From CAZAMP01 sp964486455 (GTDB taxonomy: Bacteria; Eisenbacteria; RBG-16-71-46; CAZAMP01): DNA of 64,000 nt. The stretch spans positions 28,917 through 92,916 of the forward strand of contig CAZAMP010000011.1 of assembly GCA_964486455.1 (NCBI GenBank). The letters run 5' to 3'. A program made the translations under genes and the position numbers. Positions 8,259 through 16,777 of the stretch are shown here, piece by piece (position 1 is the stretch's first letter; each line of letters starts with the position of its first letter). A model generated the notes under the pieces. It had not been told where the DNA came from. It worked only from the letters and a program-made list of their open reading frames with translations, and did not search any database.

Positions 8259-8288
8259 TTGAAACAAACTTACCGACCGTTTAGTAAG
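8259..8288 (+). promoter_or_regulatory. TetR-type operator over a promoter
   Basis: The 20-base element CTTACCGACCGTTTAGTAAG (8269-8288) is an imperfect palindrome: the outer five bases of each arm pair exactly and 14 of 20 positions agree with the reverse complement. It overlaps a possible promoter, TTGAAA (8259-8264), 17 bases, TAGTAA (8282-8287). Paired TTAC/GTAA arms around a GACCG core are typical of operators of AcrR/TetR-class pump regulators. The TetR-TolC frame starts 68 bases downstream, so autoregulation of the efflux operon is likely. Confidence 0.65.
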
Positions 8289-8355
8289 ATCATCCGACTC
8301 GCGGCTACGATCGGCCGCGTTTTCTCAGACTCAGACATGGAATCGGGATGGCACT

Positions 8356-10494
8356 ATGAGAGATCGTATTACACGCATAGCCATGCATCTTTTTGCGAGA
8401 CAAGGCTTTGCGGGGACGGCCATGCGGGAAATCGCGGAAGAGGCGGGTGTGACGAAGGCCGCGCTCTACCACCATTTCCCCGACAAGGAGTCGCTCTACA
8501 AGAGCGCGATGGCCGCGGCGTCTGACTACATGTGCGAGAGCGTCGCCACGTCGACGGAGGGTGTGACGGATCCGGTCACGCGGCTTCGCGCCATCGTCCA
8601 CGCACACTTCAACCTCTTCGTCACCGAGCGCGGCCTCATGCAGGCGATGTACCAGGACCTCTTCGCTCCGCATTCCGCTCATGACGATGGAGAGAAGGAC
8701 ATCCACGAGCACGAGCGTCCGTTGCGCGAAGCGCTGGAAGCCTGTGCCGAGGCCGGGTATCTCGATCCGGACGATGTGCCGGATACCACCCTCCTGATCA
8801 TGGGGGCGATCGAGTACGGCGGCGCGCGGTGGCTCTTGCATCCGAGTGTGGAGGCCCCGAGCTCGGAGCTCGCGGACCACCTACTCGCGCTGGCGATCCC
8901 GAAGTTGGCGGAGAAGCTCCGGACGCCGGCGGATGTCGCGGGGCCGACCCGAAAGCCGGAGGACGCCGCTCGCCACCCACGGCGACGCGAGTCGAGGGCG
9001 CACAGAGTGTGGAAGGGATTCCGCGGCGGGCTCCGCTGTCTCGGGCTCGCTGCCGCGGCGTGCCTCGCGCTCGCGGGAGCGGCGGGCGCAGAGAAGCTCG
9101 ACGGAGCCGGCGTGGTCGTGGCCATCCCTGGTGACTCACCCCCCTACACGCTCGAGTCGTGCATCGAGCGCGCGCTCAGTGGAAACGCGGGGATCGAAGC
9201 CGAGCGCACCCGTCTCCGCGAGCTCTCCGGAGACGTCTATCAGGCGGCCGCGCAGGGATTACCCACCATCGATCTCAACGGAACGTGGAGCCGGAGCCGC
9301 GATCCCAGCTTTGCGCTGGATGAGACGTTTGGCGGTGGCGGTGGAGACGACACCAACGGATCGCCGCTCGATTCACTCTTCGGAGATTTCAGCTTCATTC
9401 CGGAACCGGGTGCCATCCCGGCCCAGACCTACTGGCGGGCGAGCGTGGATGCGCGGTGGGAGATCCGACCGGGCCTCGTCTATAACGCGGTCGGTGCCGC
9501 GAACGTCGGCGTGGATCAGCAGAAGCAGGCCATCATCGGCGCGGAACACCGTCTCATCGAGGAGACGATGTCCACATACTACGCCGTGGTGCTTGCGGCC
9601 GAGCAGGTGCGATCGCTCGAAGCGGAGCTCGAGGCGCGCGAGGAGTTCCGGGACATCGCCGTCCGCCGCTTCCGTTTGGAGTCGGCGACGGCACTCGACA
9701 CGCTGCAGGCGACCGTATCTCTCGCGAACCTGCAGCCTTCGCTCCGGCGGGCACGCCAGGATCTTCGGACAACGGGATCCGCGCTCAACGTCTTGATGGG
9801 ACGCGACCCGCACGCGCCGATTGCGGTCTTGAGCGAATTCGAAATCGAGGACGATCCGATCGACGAATGGGGCGCCGTCTCGTACGCGATGGATCGACCC
9901 GACATCCGCCAGCTCGAGTCGCTGGAGAAAGTGTTCAAGCGCAACTACGGCGCGCAGAAGGCGATGCACTATCCGTTCCTGAGTCTGAACGGGTCGTACG
10001 GCTTCGTGGGGCGTGAACTCAAGGGGCTGGACGACGAGGGGCACGACTTCTGGAGTGCCGGCGTAACCCTTACCGTTCCGGTCTTTGATGGCTTTCTGAC
10101 AAAGGGACGTTTGCGCGAAGCCGGTGCAACCGTTCTCCGCACGCGCCAGGAACGGGAAGAGCTTTCACGGCAGGCGCGTCTCGAGGTGCTGTCCCTTCAC
10201 GGAGAGCTCGAGGCGGCACGGGAGAACCTGAACGCGGCGGAGCTCAACATGACCCGCGCAGAGGACGCGCGGCGCTTCGCGACGCTGCGCTACGAGAATG
10301 GAAAAGCCAACTATCTGACGGTCCTCAACGCGCAATCCGAGCGCTTTGCGGCCCGGACCAACCTGATACAGGCGCGCTTCGAGGTGCTGACGGGCACGGC
10401 GGCGCTGAAACGAGCGATGGGAGTGTCTCCGATGACGCCACTGCGACAGATCGATGACCTATCGATGCGTTCGACCGAGGAAGGGAGCGGATGA
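8356..10494 (+). CDS. TetR regulator fused in frame to TolC-type outer-membrane efflux channel
   Basis: One uninterrupted 712-codon frame. Residues 1-200 are a complete TetR/AcrR regulator: the helix-turn-helix contains F-A-G-T-A-M-R-E-I-A then A-A-L-Y-H-H-F-P-D-K-E, followed by a ligand/dimer domain. Residues 200-217 form a basic linker. From residue 218 the sequence is a typical signal peptide (W-K-G-F-R ... L-A-L-A-G-A-A-G-A-E), then a TolC/OprM outer-membrane efflux protein with two coiled-coil repeats through about residue 690. The second part has its own start signals: GAGGG at 8994-8998, 8 bases, GTG at 9007. Possible outcomes are two proteins from one frame (regulator with a long tail, channel by internal initiation) or a true fusion. 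The stop overlaps the adaptor gene's ATG. Confidence 0.85.
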   Translation: MRDRITRIAMHLFARQGFAGTAMREIAEEAGVTKAALYHHFPDKESLYKSAMAAASDYMCESVATSTEGVTDPVTRLRAIVHAHFNLFVTERGLMQAMYQDLFAPHSAHDDGEKDIHEHERPLREALEACAEAGYLDPDDVPDTTLLIMGAIEYGGARWLLHPSVEAPSSELADHLLALAIPKLAEKLRTPADVAGPTRKPEDAARHPRRRESRAHRVWKGFRGGLRCLGLAAAACLALAGAAGAEKLDGAGVVVAIPGDSPPYTLESCIERALSGNAGIEAERTRLRELSGDVYQAAAQGLPTIDLNGTWSRSRDPSFALDETFGGGGGDDTNGSPLDSLFGDFSFIPEPGAIPAQTYWRASVDARWEIRPGLVYNAVGAANVGVDQQKQAIIGAEHRLIEETMSTYYAVVLAAEQVRSLEAELEAREEFRDIAVRRFRLESATALDTLQATVSLANLQPSLRRARQDLRTTGSALNVLMGRDPHAPIAVLSEFEIEDDPIDEWGAVSYAMDRPDIRQLESLEKVFKRNYGAQKAMHYPFLSLNGSYGFVGRELKGLDDEGHDFWSAGVTLTVPVFDGFLTKGRLREAGATVLRTRQEREELSRQARLEVLSLHGELEAARENLNAAELNMTRAEDARRFATLRYENGKANYLTVLNAQSERFAARTNLIQARFEVLTGTAALKRAMGVSPMTPLRQIDDLSMRSTEEGSG

Positions 10495-11669
10495 TGATGA
10501 CGCATCCTACATACAGAAGGCACGTGCGCCTCGCCGCCGCCGCGGTGGTTTTGGTCAGCGTCGGACTCTTCGCCGCGACGGGATGTGAGCGAGGCGAGGG
10601 GAGTCCGGATGGAGCGGGCGGTCCGGCCGAGGTGCCGCGAAACGTCCGCGTACTGGATCTAGAGCCCGCGACGCTCACCGAGTTCTTGGAGATCTCGGGA
10701 CCTGTTCAGTCGGTGGAAGGCGCGGACATCAGCACGGAGGAATCCGGGACAATTGCAGAGGTTCCGAACGACAAGGGAGCGATCGTAAGGAAGAACGGCG
10801 TTCTCGTGATGCTCGATCGCCGTCTTCTCGAGGCGGAGATGCGGGCGGCCGCGACCGCGCTGGACTTTGCCGAGTACGACGAGGCGCGCACGCGCAACCT
10901 CTATGACGCCAACCAGGCGAGCCGGCAGGAAATGCTCCTTGCCGAGACCGAGCTTGCCCGTGTGAAAGCGGTCGCTGACATCGCGAGTATTCGATACGAA
11001 CGTGCCGCGATCAAGGCACCCTACGACGGGGTCGTCGTGAATCGCTACGTCGAGGTCGGGCAGCTCGTAGGCTCGGGTACGCCGATCGCGCGCATCATCA
11101 ATCCCTACACGCTCAAACTCGCCGGTGCCGTTTCCGAGCGCGAGGTCGGCTACGTCCAAGTGGATGCGCCGGTCCGCGTTGCGCTCGACGGCACGGATGC
11201 GGTCGCCAAGGGGCTCGTGCATTGGGTCGGTTTCGAGGCCAACCCGACCACAGGCAAGTTCCCCGTAGAAGTCTATATCGACAATCGCGATCTCAGCGTT
11301 CGCCCGGGCGTCGTCGGCCGCGCGCGTATCCAAAAAGCCGAGCACACCGACGTCGTCGCGATACCGCGCGATGCGATCGTCGATGGACCGGAGGGGCCGT
11401 CGGTGTTCGTGGTGAAGGATGATCGCGCGCACTTTCGTCCCGTCGAGCTCGGGATGGACCAGGGACTGATGGTCATCGCGACCGACGGCCTGACCGTTGG
11501 AGACCGGATCGTTGTTCGGGGACAGCGGGACCTCACCGACGGCGCGTTGATCGAGATCCAAGAAAAGGCGACCTCGTCGGATGGATCCATCGGATCCGAT
11601 CCGTCGGTCATTCGCCAGGCGTCGACGTTGGGCGCGGGGTCGGACGCCGCCAGGGAGGGTGAGCGATGA
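10491..11669 (+). CDS. RND efflux periplasmic adaptor (HlyD/AcrA family) lipoprotein
   Basis: 392 residues, overlapping the channel gene at ATGATGATGA. A signal peptide with an A-T-G-C lipobox near residue 33 suggests lipid anchoring, as in AcrA. The mature protein has the biotinyl-lipoyl half motifs (around S-T-E-E-S-G-T-I-A-E-V and A-P-Y-D-G-V-V-V-N-R), a short alpha-hairpin between them, then beta-barrel and membrane-proximal domains (V-V-A-I-P-R-D-A-I). It would link the inner-membrane pump encoded next to the TolC-type channel encoded before it. Its stop overlaps the pump gene (ATGA), so all three form one translationally coupled operon. Confidence 0.93.
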   Translation: MMMTHPTYRRHVRLAAAAVVLVSVGLFAATGCERGEGSPDGAGGPAEVPRNVRVLDLEPATLTEFLEISGPVQSVEGADISTEESGTIAEVPNDKGAIVRKNGVLVMLDRRLLEAEMRAAATALDFAEYDEARTRNLYDANQASRQEMLLAETELARVKAVADIASIRYERAAIKAPYDGVVVNRYVEVGQLVGSGTPIARIINPYTLKLAGAVSEREVGYVQVDAPVRVALDGTDAVAKGLVHWVGFEANPTTGKFPVEVYIDNRDLSVRPGVVGRARIQKAEHTDVVAIPRDAIVDGPEGPSVFVVKDDRAHFRPVELGMDQGLMVIATDGLTVGDRIVVRGQRDLTDGALIEIQEKATSSDGSIGSDPSVIRQASTLGAGSDAAREGER

Positions 11670-14600
11670 GAATCACCGATCTCGCGATAGGCAAAGCAAT
11701 CACGGTCTTCGCGCTGATGGTGATCGTTGTGATCATCGGGGTGAACTCCTACGGGAAGCTTCCCAAGGAAGCCACGCCAGATGTGAAGATCCCGTTCGTC
11801 ATGGTCTTCGCGCCCTATTACGGAACGAGTCCGGCCGACATGGAGAACCTCGTCACGCGCAAGATCGAGCAGCAGCTCAAAGGGTTGGCCGATCTCGAGG
11901 AAATGACGAGTACTTCGTCGGAGGGATCGTCGACGATCGTGCTGGAGTTCACGACCGACGTCGAGATGTCCGACGCGCTGCAGAAGGTGCGCGACGCGGT
12001 CGAGATGGCGAAGCCCGAGCTGCCTCAGGATGTGAAGGACGATCTCATCGTCTTCGAGCTTAGCTCGGAAGATTGGCCGATCATGACGATTGTGCTGTCG
12101 GCCAACTACGACCTCGTCAAGCTGAAGAAGGTCGGGGAGGACCTGCAGGAAGAGATCGAGCAGGTCAAGGGAGTTCTCTCCGTTGACCTCACCGGTGGAA
12201 TCGAGCGACAAGTTCGTGTCGACGTCGATCCAGAGCGGCTGCGTTTCTACAACCTGGGCATCTTCGATGTCATGGACGCGATTTCGCTCGAGAACGTTAC
12301 CATCCCGGGCGGTGAGGTCGGGATCGGAACGTATGACTATCAGGTTCGCGTTCCGGGCGAGTTTGAGACGGTCGATGATATTCTCAACGTTGTCGTCAAC
12401 CCCGGTGAACCGTCTCCTGTCTATATGCGGGACGTAGCCGACGTGAGCTTTGGCATGAAGGACCGCGAGTCGCTTTCGCGTCTCAATCAGCGCGACGCGG
12501 TGAGTCTCGCGGTGAAGAAGCGCAGCGGCGAGAACGTGATTCACATCGCCGACGATATCCACGCGCGGATCGAAGAACTCAAGCCCACACTTCCCGAAGG
12601 AACCAACATCGTCGTGGTGGCGGACAACTCGGTCTATATCCGCGACATGGTGAACGAGCTGCAGAACAACATTCTGAGCGGCCTCATTCTGGTCGTCGCG
12701 GTCTTGTTCCTCTTCCTCGGGTTTACCAACTCGTTCTTCGTGGGGCTTGCGATTCCGTTTTCCATGCTCATCTCGTTCGCGGCGCTTCGGGTCATGGGCG
12801 TGACGATGAACATGGTCGTGCTCTTCTCGCTCATCCTCGCGCTCGGGATGCTGGTCGATAACGCGATCGTCATCGTGGAGAACATCTACCGACATCGGCG
12901 ATTGGGCATGAAGCGGGAAGAAGCCGCGGCCGCCGGGACGAATCAGGTATCGGCAGCCGTGATCGCGTCCACGCTGACAACGATCTGCGCGTTCGGTCCG
13001 CTGATCTTCTGGCCGGGGATCATGGGCGAGTTCATGAAGTTCCTGCCGATCACGTTGGTCACGACGCTTGCGGCATCGCTTCTCGTGGCGCTGGTATTCA
13101 ATCCGGTTCTCTGCGCGCGGTTCTTGAAGGTTCCGAAGGAGGGGAAGAAGCCGCGTCTCGGAGACCGGATGATCGCGTTCGGCCACAAGAGCTATGAGCC
13201 GACGCTTCGCTGGGCACTGAATCACAAGGCAATCGTGCTCCTCGGGATGGCCGTGCTTTTGGTCGTAGTGTTCGGCGTCTTCGGAGTGTTCAATGCCGGG
13301 GTCGAGCTTTTCCCCGACGTCGATCCCACCTATGCGTACGTGAGCATCGACGCGTCGTCCGGGACCCGTGTCGAGGTGAGCGACGTCTACGCCCGGACCG
13401 TGGAGGGCGAGGTGGACAAGGTTCCCGACCTCTCCGCGTATGTCGCCGAGGTGGGCGCGGCATCGGGATCATTCGGATCGTCGGATGCGCCGGCGCATCT
13501 GAGCGTGATCACGATGGAGTTCCTCAAGAAGGAGTATCGTAGCGGATCGTCGCGCGACGCCGTGGCGGAGCTGCGTGACCGCCTGGGCGACTTCACGGGC
13601 GGCCAGCTGATCGTGGACAAGCAGGAGGAAGGTCCGCCGACCGGTCCTCCGGTCAACGTCGAGATCTCGGGAGATGATTTCGAGGTGCTGGGCGCGCTGG
13701 CCGAGCAGGCGAAGGAGTGGATCCGGGATACCCCGGGGCTCGTGAACCTGCAGGACAACTATGACAGCGGGCGTCCCGAGATCCAGATCAAGCCGGATCT
13801 CGACAAGGCCGCCCGACTGGGGCTTCGAACGGTCGACGTCGCCACCACGGTGCGGACCGCGCTCCGCGGAGAAGAGGTCGGAAAGTTCCGGATCGGGGAG
13901 GACGAATACGACATCGTTGTGCGGTTCGAGCAACCGTTCAGGAAGAGCGTGGAGGACATCGAAGAGCTCACGATCTTCTATGAGGGGGAGAATATTCCCC
14001 TCACGGCGTTCGCCGACGTGAGCTATACGACGGGCCTCGGCTCGGTCAATCGGATCGACTCCAAGCGCGTCGTCTCCGTTTCGGGTGATGTCGCGGTCGG
14101 GTACAACAGCAATGCGGTGCTGCTCGATGTTCAGAAGACCCTGGCGGACCTCCCGCTGCCAAACGGCTACAGCATCAAGTTCACCGGGGAAAACGAGGAT
14201 CAAGAGGAAGCCCAGGAGTTCTTGAGCGACGCGTTCGGGATCGCGATCATGTTGATCCTGGTCGTGCTTATCACGCAGTTCGTGTCGATCACCACACCGT
14301 TCGTCATCATCACGAGCGTGTTTCTCTCGATGATCGGGGTGCTGATCGGACTACTGGTGACGCGGACCTCGTTCGGCATCATCATGACGGGCGTCGGCGT
14401 GATCTCTCTGGCCGGGATCGTGGTGAACAACGCCATCGTGCTCCTCGACTACATCATCAAGCTGCGAAACAGCGGTAAGGAGAAGATCGAGGCGATCGTC
14501 GAAGCGGGCATGACGCGTTTCCGTCCTGTGGTGCTCACGGCCGTCACGACGATCCTTGGGCTCATTCCGCTCACGACCGGCTTCTCGATCGACTTCGGGC

Positions 14601-14860
14601 GACTCTTTGCCGGCGACTTCCAATACGCGGTCGTGATCGGCGGCGAGTCGAGCCAATGGTGGGGGCCGATGGGCGTGGCGGTGATCTGGGGATTGGCGGT
14701 CGCGACGTTCCTCACGCTGATCGTCGTGCCCGTGATGTACGCGTCGCTCGATCCGATCAAGGCGTTCTTCCGGTTGATCCTGTGGGATTTCTGGGCCGGT
14801 CTGTTCCGGCGGCGCGCCGCGGTGCCCGCGACCGGCGCGACCGGAACGTCGGTGGACTAG
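11666..14860 (+). CDS. RND efflux permease (AcrB-type)
   Basis: 1064 residues, the usual size, with twelve membrane helices in the 1+5+1+5 pattern and two large periplasmic loops. Helix 4 carries G-M-L-V-D-N-A-I-V-I-V-E-N. AcrB has D-D at this place; here it is D-N, which is common in the broad COG0841 group outside the classical HAE1 pumps. The matching second-half segment A-G-I-V-V-N-N-A-I-V-L-L-D is present. It exports hydrophobic or amphiphilic compounds by proton exchange; the substrates are unknown. Being in one operon with its adaptor, channel and TetR regulator, it forms a complete self-contained tripartite pump. Confidence 0.95.
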   Translation: MRITDLAIGKAITVFALMVIVVIIGVNSYGKLPKEATPDVKIPFVMVFAPYYGTSPADMENLVTRKIEQQLKGLADLEEMTSTSSEGSSTIVLEFTTDVEMSDALQKVRDAVEMAKPELPQDVKDDLIVFELSSEDWPIMTIVLSANYDLVKLKKVGEDLQEEIEQVKGVLSVDLTGGIERQVRVDVDPERLRFYNLGIFDVMDAISLENVTIPGGEVGIGTYDYQVRVPGEFETVDDILNVVVNPGEPSPVYMRDVADVSFGMKDRESLSRLNQRDAVSLAVKKRSGENVIHIADDIHARIEELKPTLPEGTNIVVVADNSVYIRDMVNELQNNILSGLILVVAVLFLFLGFTNSFFVGLAIPFSMLISFAALRVMGVTMNMVVLFSLILALGMLVDNAIVIVENIYRHRRLGMKREEAAAAGTNQVSAAVIASTLTTICAFGPLIFWPGIMGEFMKFLPITLVTTLAASLLVALVFNPVLCARFLKVPKEGKKPRLGDRMIAFGHKSYEPTLRWALNHKAIVLLGMAVLLVVVFGVFGVFNAGVELFPDVDPTYAYVSIDASSGTRVEVSDVYARTVEGEVDKVPDLSAYVAEVGAASGSFGSSDAPAHLSVITMEFLKKEYRSGSSRDAVAELRDRLGDFTGGQLIVDKQEEGPPTGPPVNVEISGDDFEVLGALAEQAKEWIRDTPGLVNLQDNYDSGRPEIQIKPDLDKAARLGLRTVDVATTVRTALRGEEVGKFRIGEDEYDIVVRFEQPFRKSVEDIEELTIFYEGENIPLTAFADVSYTTGLGSVNRIDSKRVVSVSGDVAVGYNSNAVLLDVQKTLADLPLPNGYSIKFTGENEDQEEAQEFLSDAFGIAIMLILVVLITQFVSITTPFVIITSVFLSMIGVLIGLLVTRTSFGIIMTGVGVISLAGIVVNNAIVLLDYIIKLRNSGKEKIEAIVEAGMTRFRPVVLTAVTTILGLIPLTTGFSIDFGRLFAGDFQYAVVIGGESSQWWGPMGVAVIWGLAVATFLTLIVVPVMYASLDPIKAFFRLILWDFWAGLFRRRAAVPATGATGTSVD

Positions 14861-14935
14861 GCTGGATATGTTGTTCGTTCCCCGTGGCTGACAAGGCGGC
14901 CGCGGGGAGCGGGCCACTCACCGGATGTAGTCTCT

Positions 14936-15916
14936 GTGAACAAACACTCTCTTCTCTGGCCGCGTTTCATTGCCGAGTGGATGCTCGTGCGTGGCATCCT
15001 CCGGCACGTGGGGCGGGGTGATCTCGAGCAGGGGTGGCGGCGCGCCCGGCGCCTGACGGGCCTGGCCCGGCGACTCCCCTTCGTGGAGTGGCAATGGGTT
15101 CGCCAGAACCTGCGGCTGGTCTTTGGTCCCGCTCTGGACGACCGGTCCGTGGAGAGGCTGACGGCACTCGTCTTTGAGCACCACGTCGCCAGCTACGTGG
15201 AGGGTCATCGCTGCGGGGATGTCGCGCTGCGTTTCGAAGGTCTACAAGGACTTCACGACGCCATGGGCAATGGCAGCGGCGCGATCGTCACCGGCGTTCA
15301 TCTCGGTAGCTGGGAGATGGTCGTCAAGGGACTGGCCGACGAGGGGATTCCGATGGCGACGGTCTACCTGGCGGCCGAGAACCCACTACTCAACCGGGAA
15401 TTTCAGGCGGCCCGCGCGCGATACGGGGCCGAGTGGATCGAGACGACGAACGGTCGCGTCATCGCACGGGCGATCCGGGCTGGGAAGGCGCTCGGCCTGA
15501 TGACTGACATGGATAGCCCTCGCGGCGGTTTCGCGTGTGACGTGCTAGGTGTGCCGGCGATGTGCCCTCCGGGGCCTGCGCGGCTTGCGGCCCGGTTTCA
15601 GTGCCCCGTCGTCCCGGTCGTCGCGCCGCGTGATGCGATCGGCCGGGTAACGGTTCTCTGCGACACACCTCTCGATCCACCCCCTCGCGAGGCGTCCACG
15701 AAGACCCTTGCTGCATTCACCGAGCGACTCAACACGGTCTTCGAGCCGCTGATCCTCCGCTTTCCCGATCAGTACAATTGGTTTCATGCTCGCTGGGAGA
15801 CGCGCCCCGACGGGCGCAGGTGGAAGGTCGGGGAGCCCGTCGCCGATCTCTGGCGTGAGCGAACGAGGCCTTTCCCCGAGCTACCGAGCCGGATCCAACG
15901 ACTCATTGCGGTGTGA
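14936..15916 (+). CDS. LpxL/HtrB-type lysophospholipid acyltransferase
   Basis: 326 residues with the LPLAT catalytic block G-V-H-L-G-S-W-E (near residue 120), the H-x4-(D/E)-type site that transfers a fatty acyl chain, as in lipid A late acyltransferases LpxL/LpxM. Later conserved parts are a M-T-D-M-D-S-P-R-G-G turn and Q-Y-N-W-F-H-A-R-W near the C-terminus, also typical of LpxL. An N-terminal hydrophobic/amphipathic segment would bind the inner membrane. The start is a GTG at 14936; no strong ribosome site is visible. The gene is convergent with the leftward lpxB-msbA-acyltransferase cluster. Confidence 0.88.
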   Translation: MNKHSLLWPRFIAEWMLVRGILRHVGRGDLEQGWRRARRLTGLARRLPFVEWQWVRQNLRLVFGPALDDRSVERLTALVFEHHVASYVEGHRCGDVALRFEGLQGLHDAMGNGSGAIVTGVHLGSWEMVVKGLADEGIPMATVYLAAENPLLNREFQAARARYGAEWIETTNGRVIARAIRAGKALGLMTDMDSPRGGFACDVLGVPAMCPPGPARLAARFQCPVVPVVAPRDAIGRVTVLCDTPLDPPPREASTKTLAAFTERLNTVFEPLILRFPDQYNWFHARWETRPDGRRWKVGEPVADLWRERTRPFPELPSRIQRLIAV

Positions 15917-15951
15917 CGCGACGAGCCTGAGAGGAGCTGCCCCGGTCGAGA

Positions 15952-16775
15952 TCATCTCGACGTTGACGTGAGGATATGCAGCCGATGGGTTCGGCCGATC
16001 AGATCTCGTATTGAGGTCGTGACCTTCGCTTCTTCCGCAAATGTCGACCACCGCGAGACCGCGTCGTGCACCTGTGCCATGGTTTCCTTCGCTCTCTTGA
16101 TACCGTACTGGTCCGCGACGGCAAGAAGATCGTCCCGCGTGAAGTCATCCAACCTACCGTTGATGCGCATCTGATGCCGGCTCACCCAGGGGCTATCCGA
16201 CCGGTGGCTCCAGATCACGTCGTAGGCCGGGGCGAGTCGCCACTCGCCGTCGTCGTTCATCAGAAACGCGATGTTGCGCGTGTGGTCATCCTGATTGCGT
16301 GCCAGAACATTGAAGATCATCCGCCGGTACAGCTCCAGCATGGTGGGATGTCCGAGGTTGAGCTGCTGTATGACCCCGAACGCCTGTTCATAGCTTGTGT
16401 CGCCCGGGGCGTTGAAATCGAAGTGTCCCATCGCGCAGAGTGACTGCATGTGTATCTTCTCGCCCGACGCGGTACGGTCGAAGCGGCGGGTCATGAAGTG
16501 GGCACGGCCGCCCTCCTCGAGAAGACGGCAGTCGCTCATCGAGATGCCCGCCACCCTTGCCATACGGTGATAGGCGTACTCGACCCGTCCGAAGCCCTCC
16601 GGATCACCGAGTGTGTCCTGGTTGACTCCGTCGAACTTGAGGAGCCACGGCTCGAATCCTGCGGGGGGCGCAACCTGACCGGAGCGCACCTCGCCGGTGG
16701 CGGCGTTCCAGGCAATGACGGCCTTTGCCCGCGCGCCGCCCGCCGAGGTCCCGACACGGATGATCGTTTTCAGCG
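15952..16775 (-). pseudogene. hipA: 5'-truncated HipA-like serine/threonine kinase
   Basis: The frame encodes the kinase part of a HipA-family toxin. Recognisable are the Gly-rich loop (V-G-T-S-A-G-G-A-R-A-K-A), a G-F-E-P-W-L-L-K-F-D-G stretch, the catalytic motif N-Q-D-D-H-T-R-N, and the metal-binding L-A-P-A-Y-D-V. The N-terminal subdomain (about 150 residues in normal members) is missing. Homology begins almost exactly at the stop codon of the acyltransferase gene at 16778, and no ATG exists upstream before an in-frame stop near 16863; the first start-like codon is a GTG at 16689, after the Gly-rich loop. No hipB-like gene is adjacent. I read it as a remnant joined to the end of another gene, not a working toxin. 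Confidence 0.75.
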
Positions 16776-16777
16776 CG

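Noticed and set aside
11273..13225. 650-codon open frame antisense to the adaptor and RND pump genes
   Set aside because: Arg/Asp/His-rich composition, no motifs, fully overlaps two clear genes; a by-product of high GC codon use.
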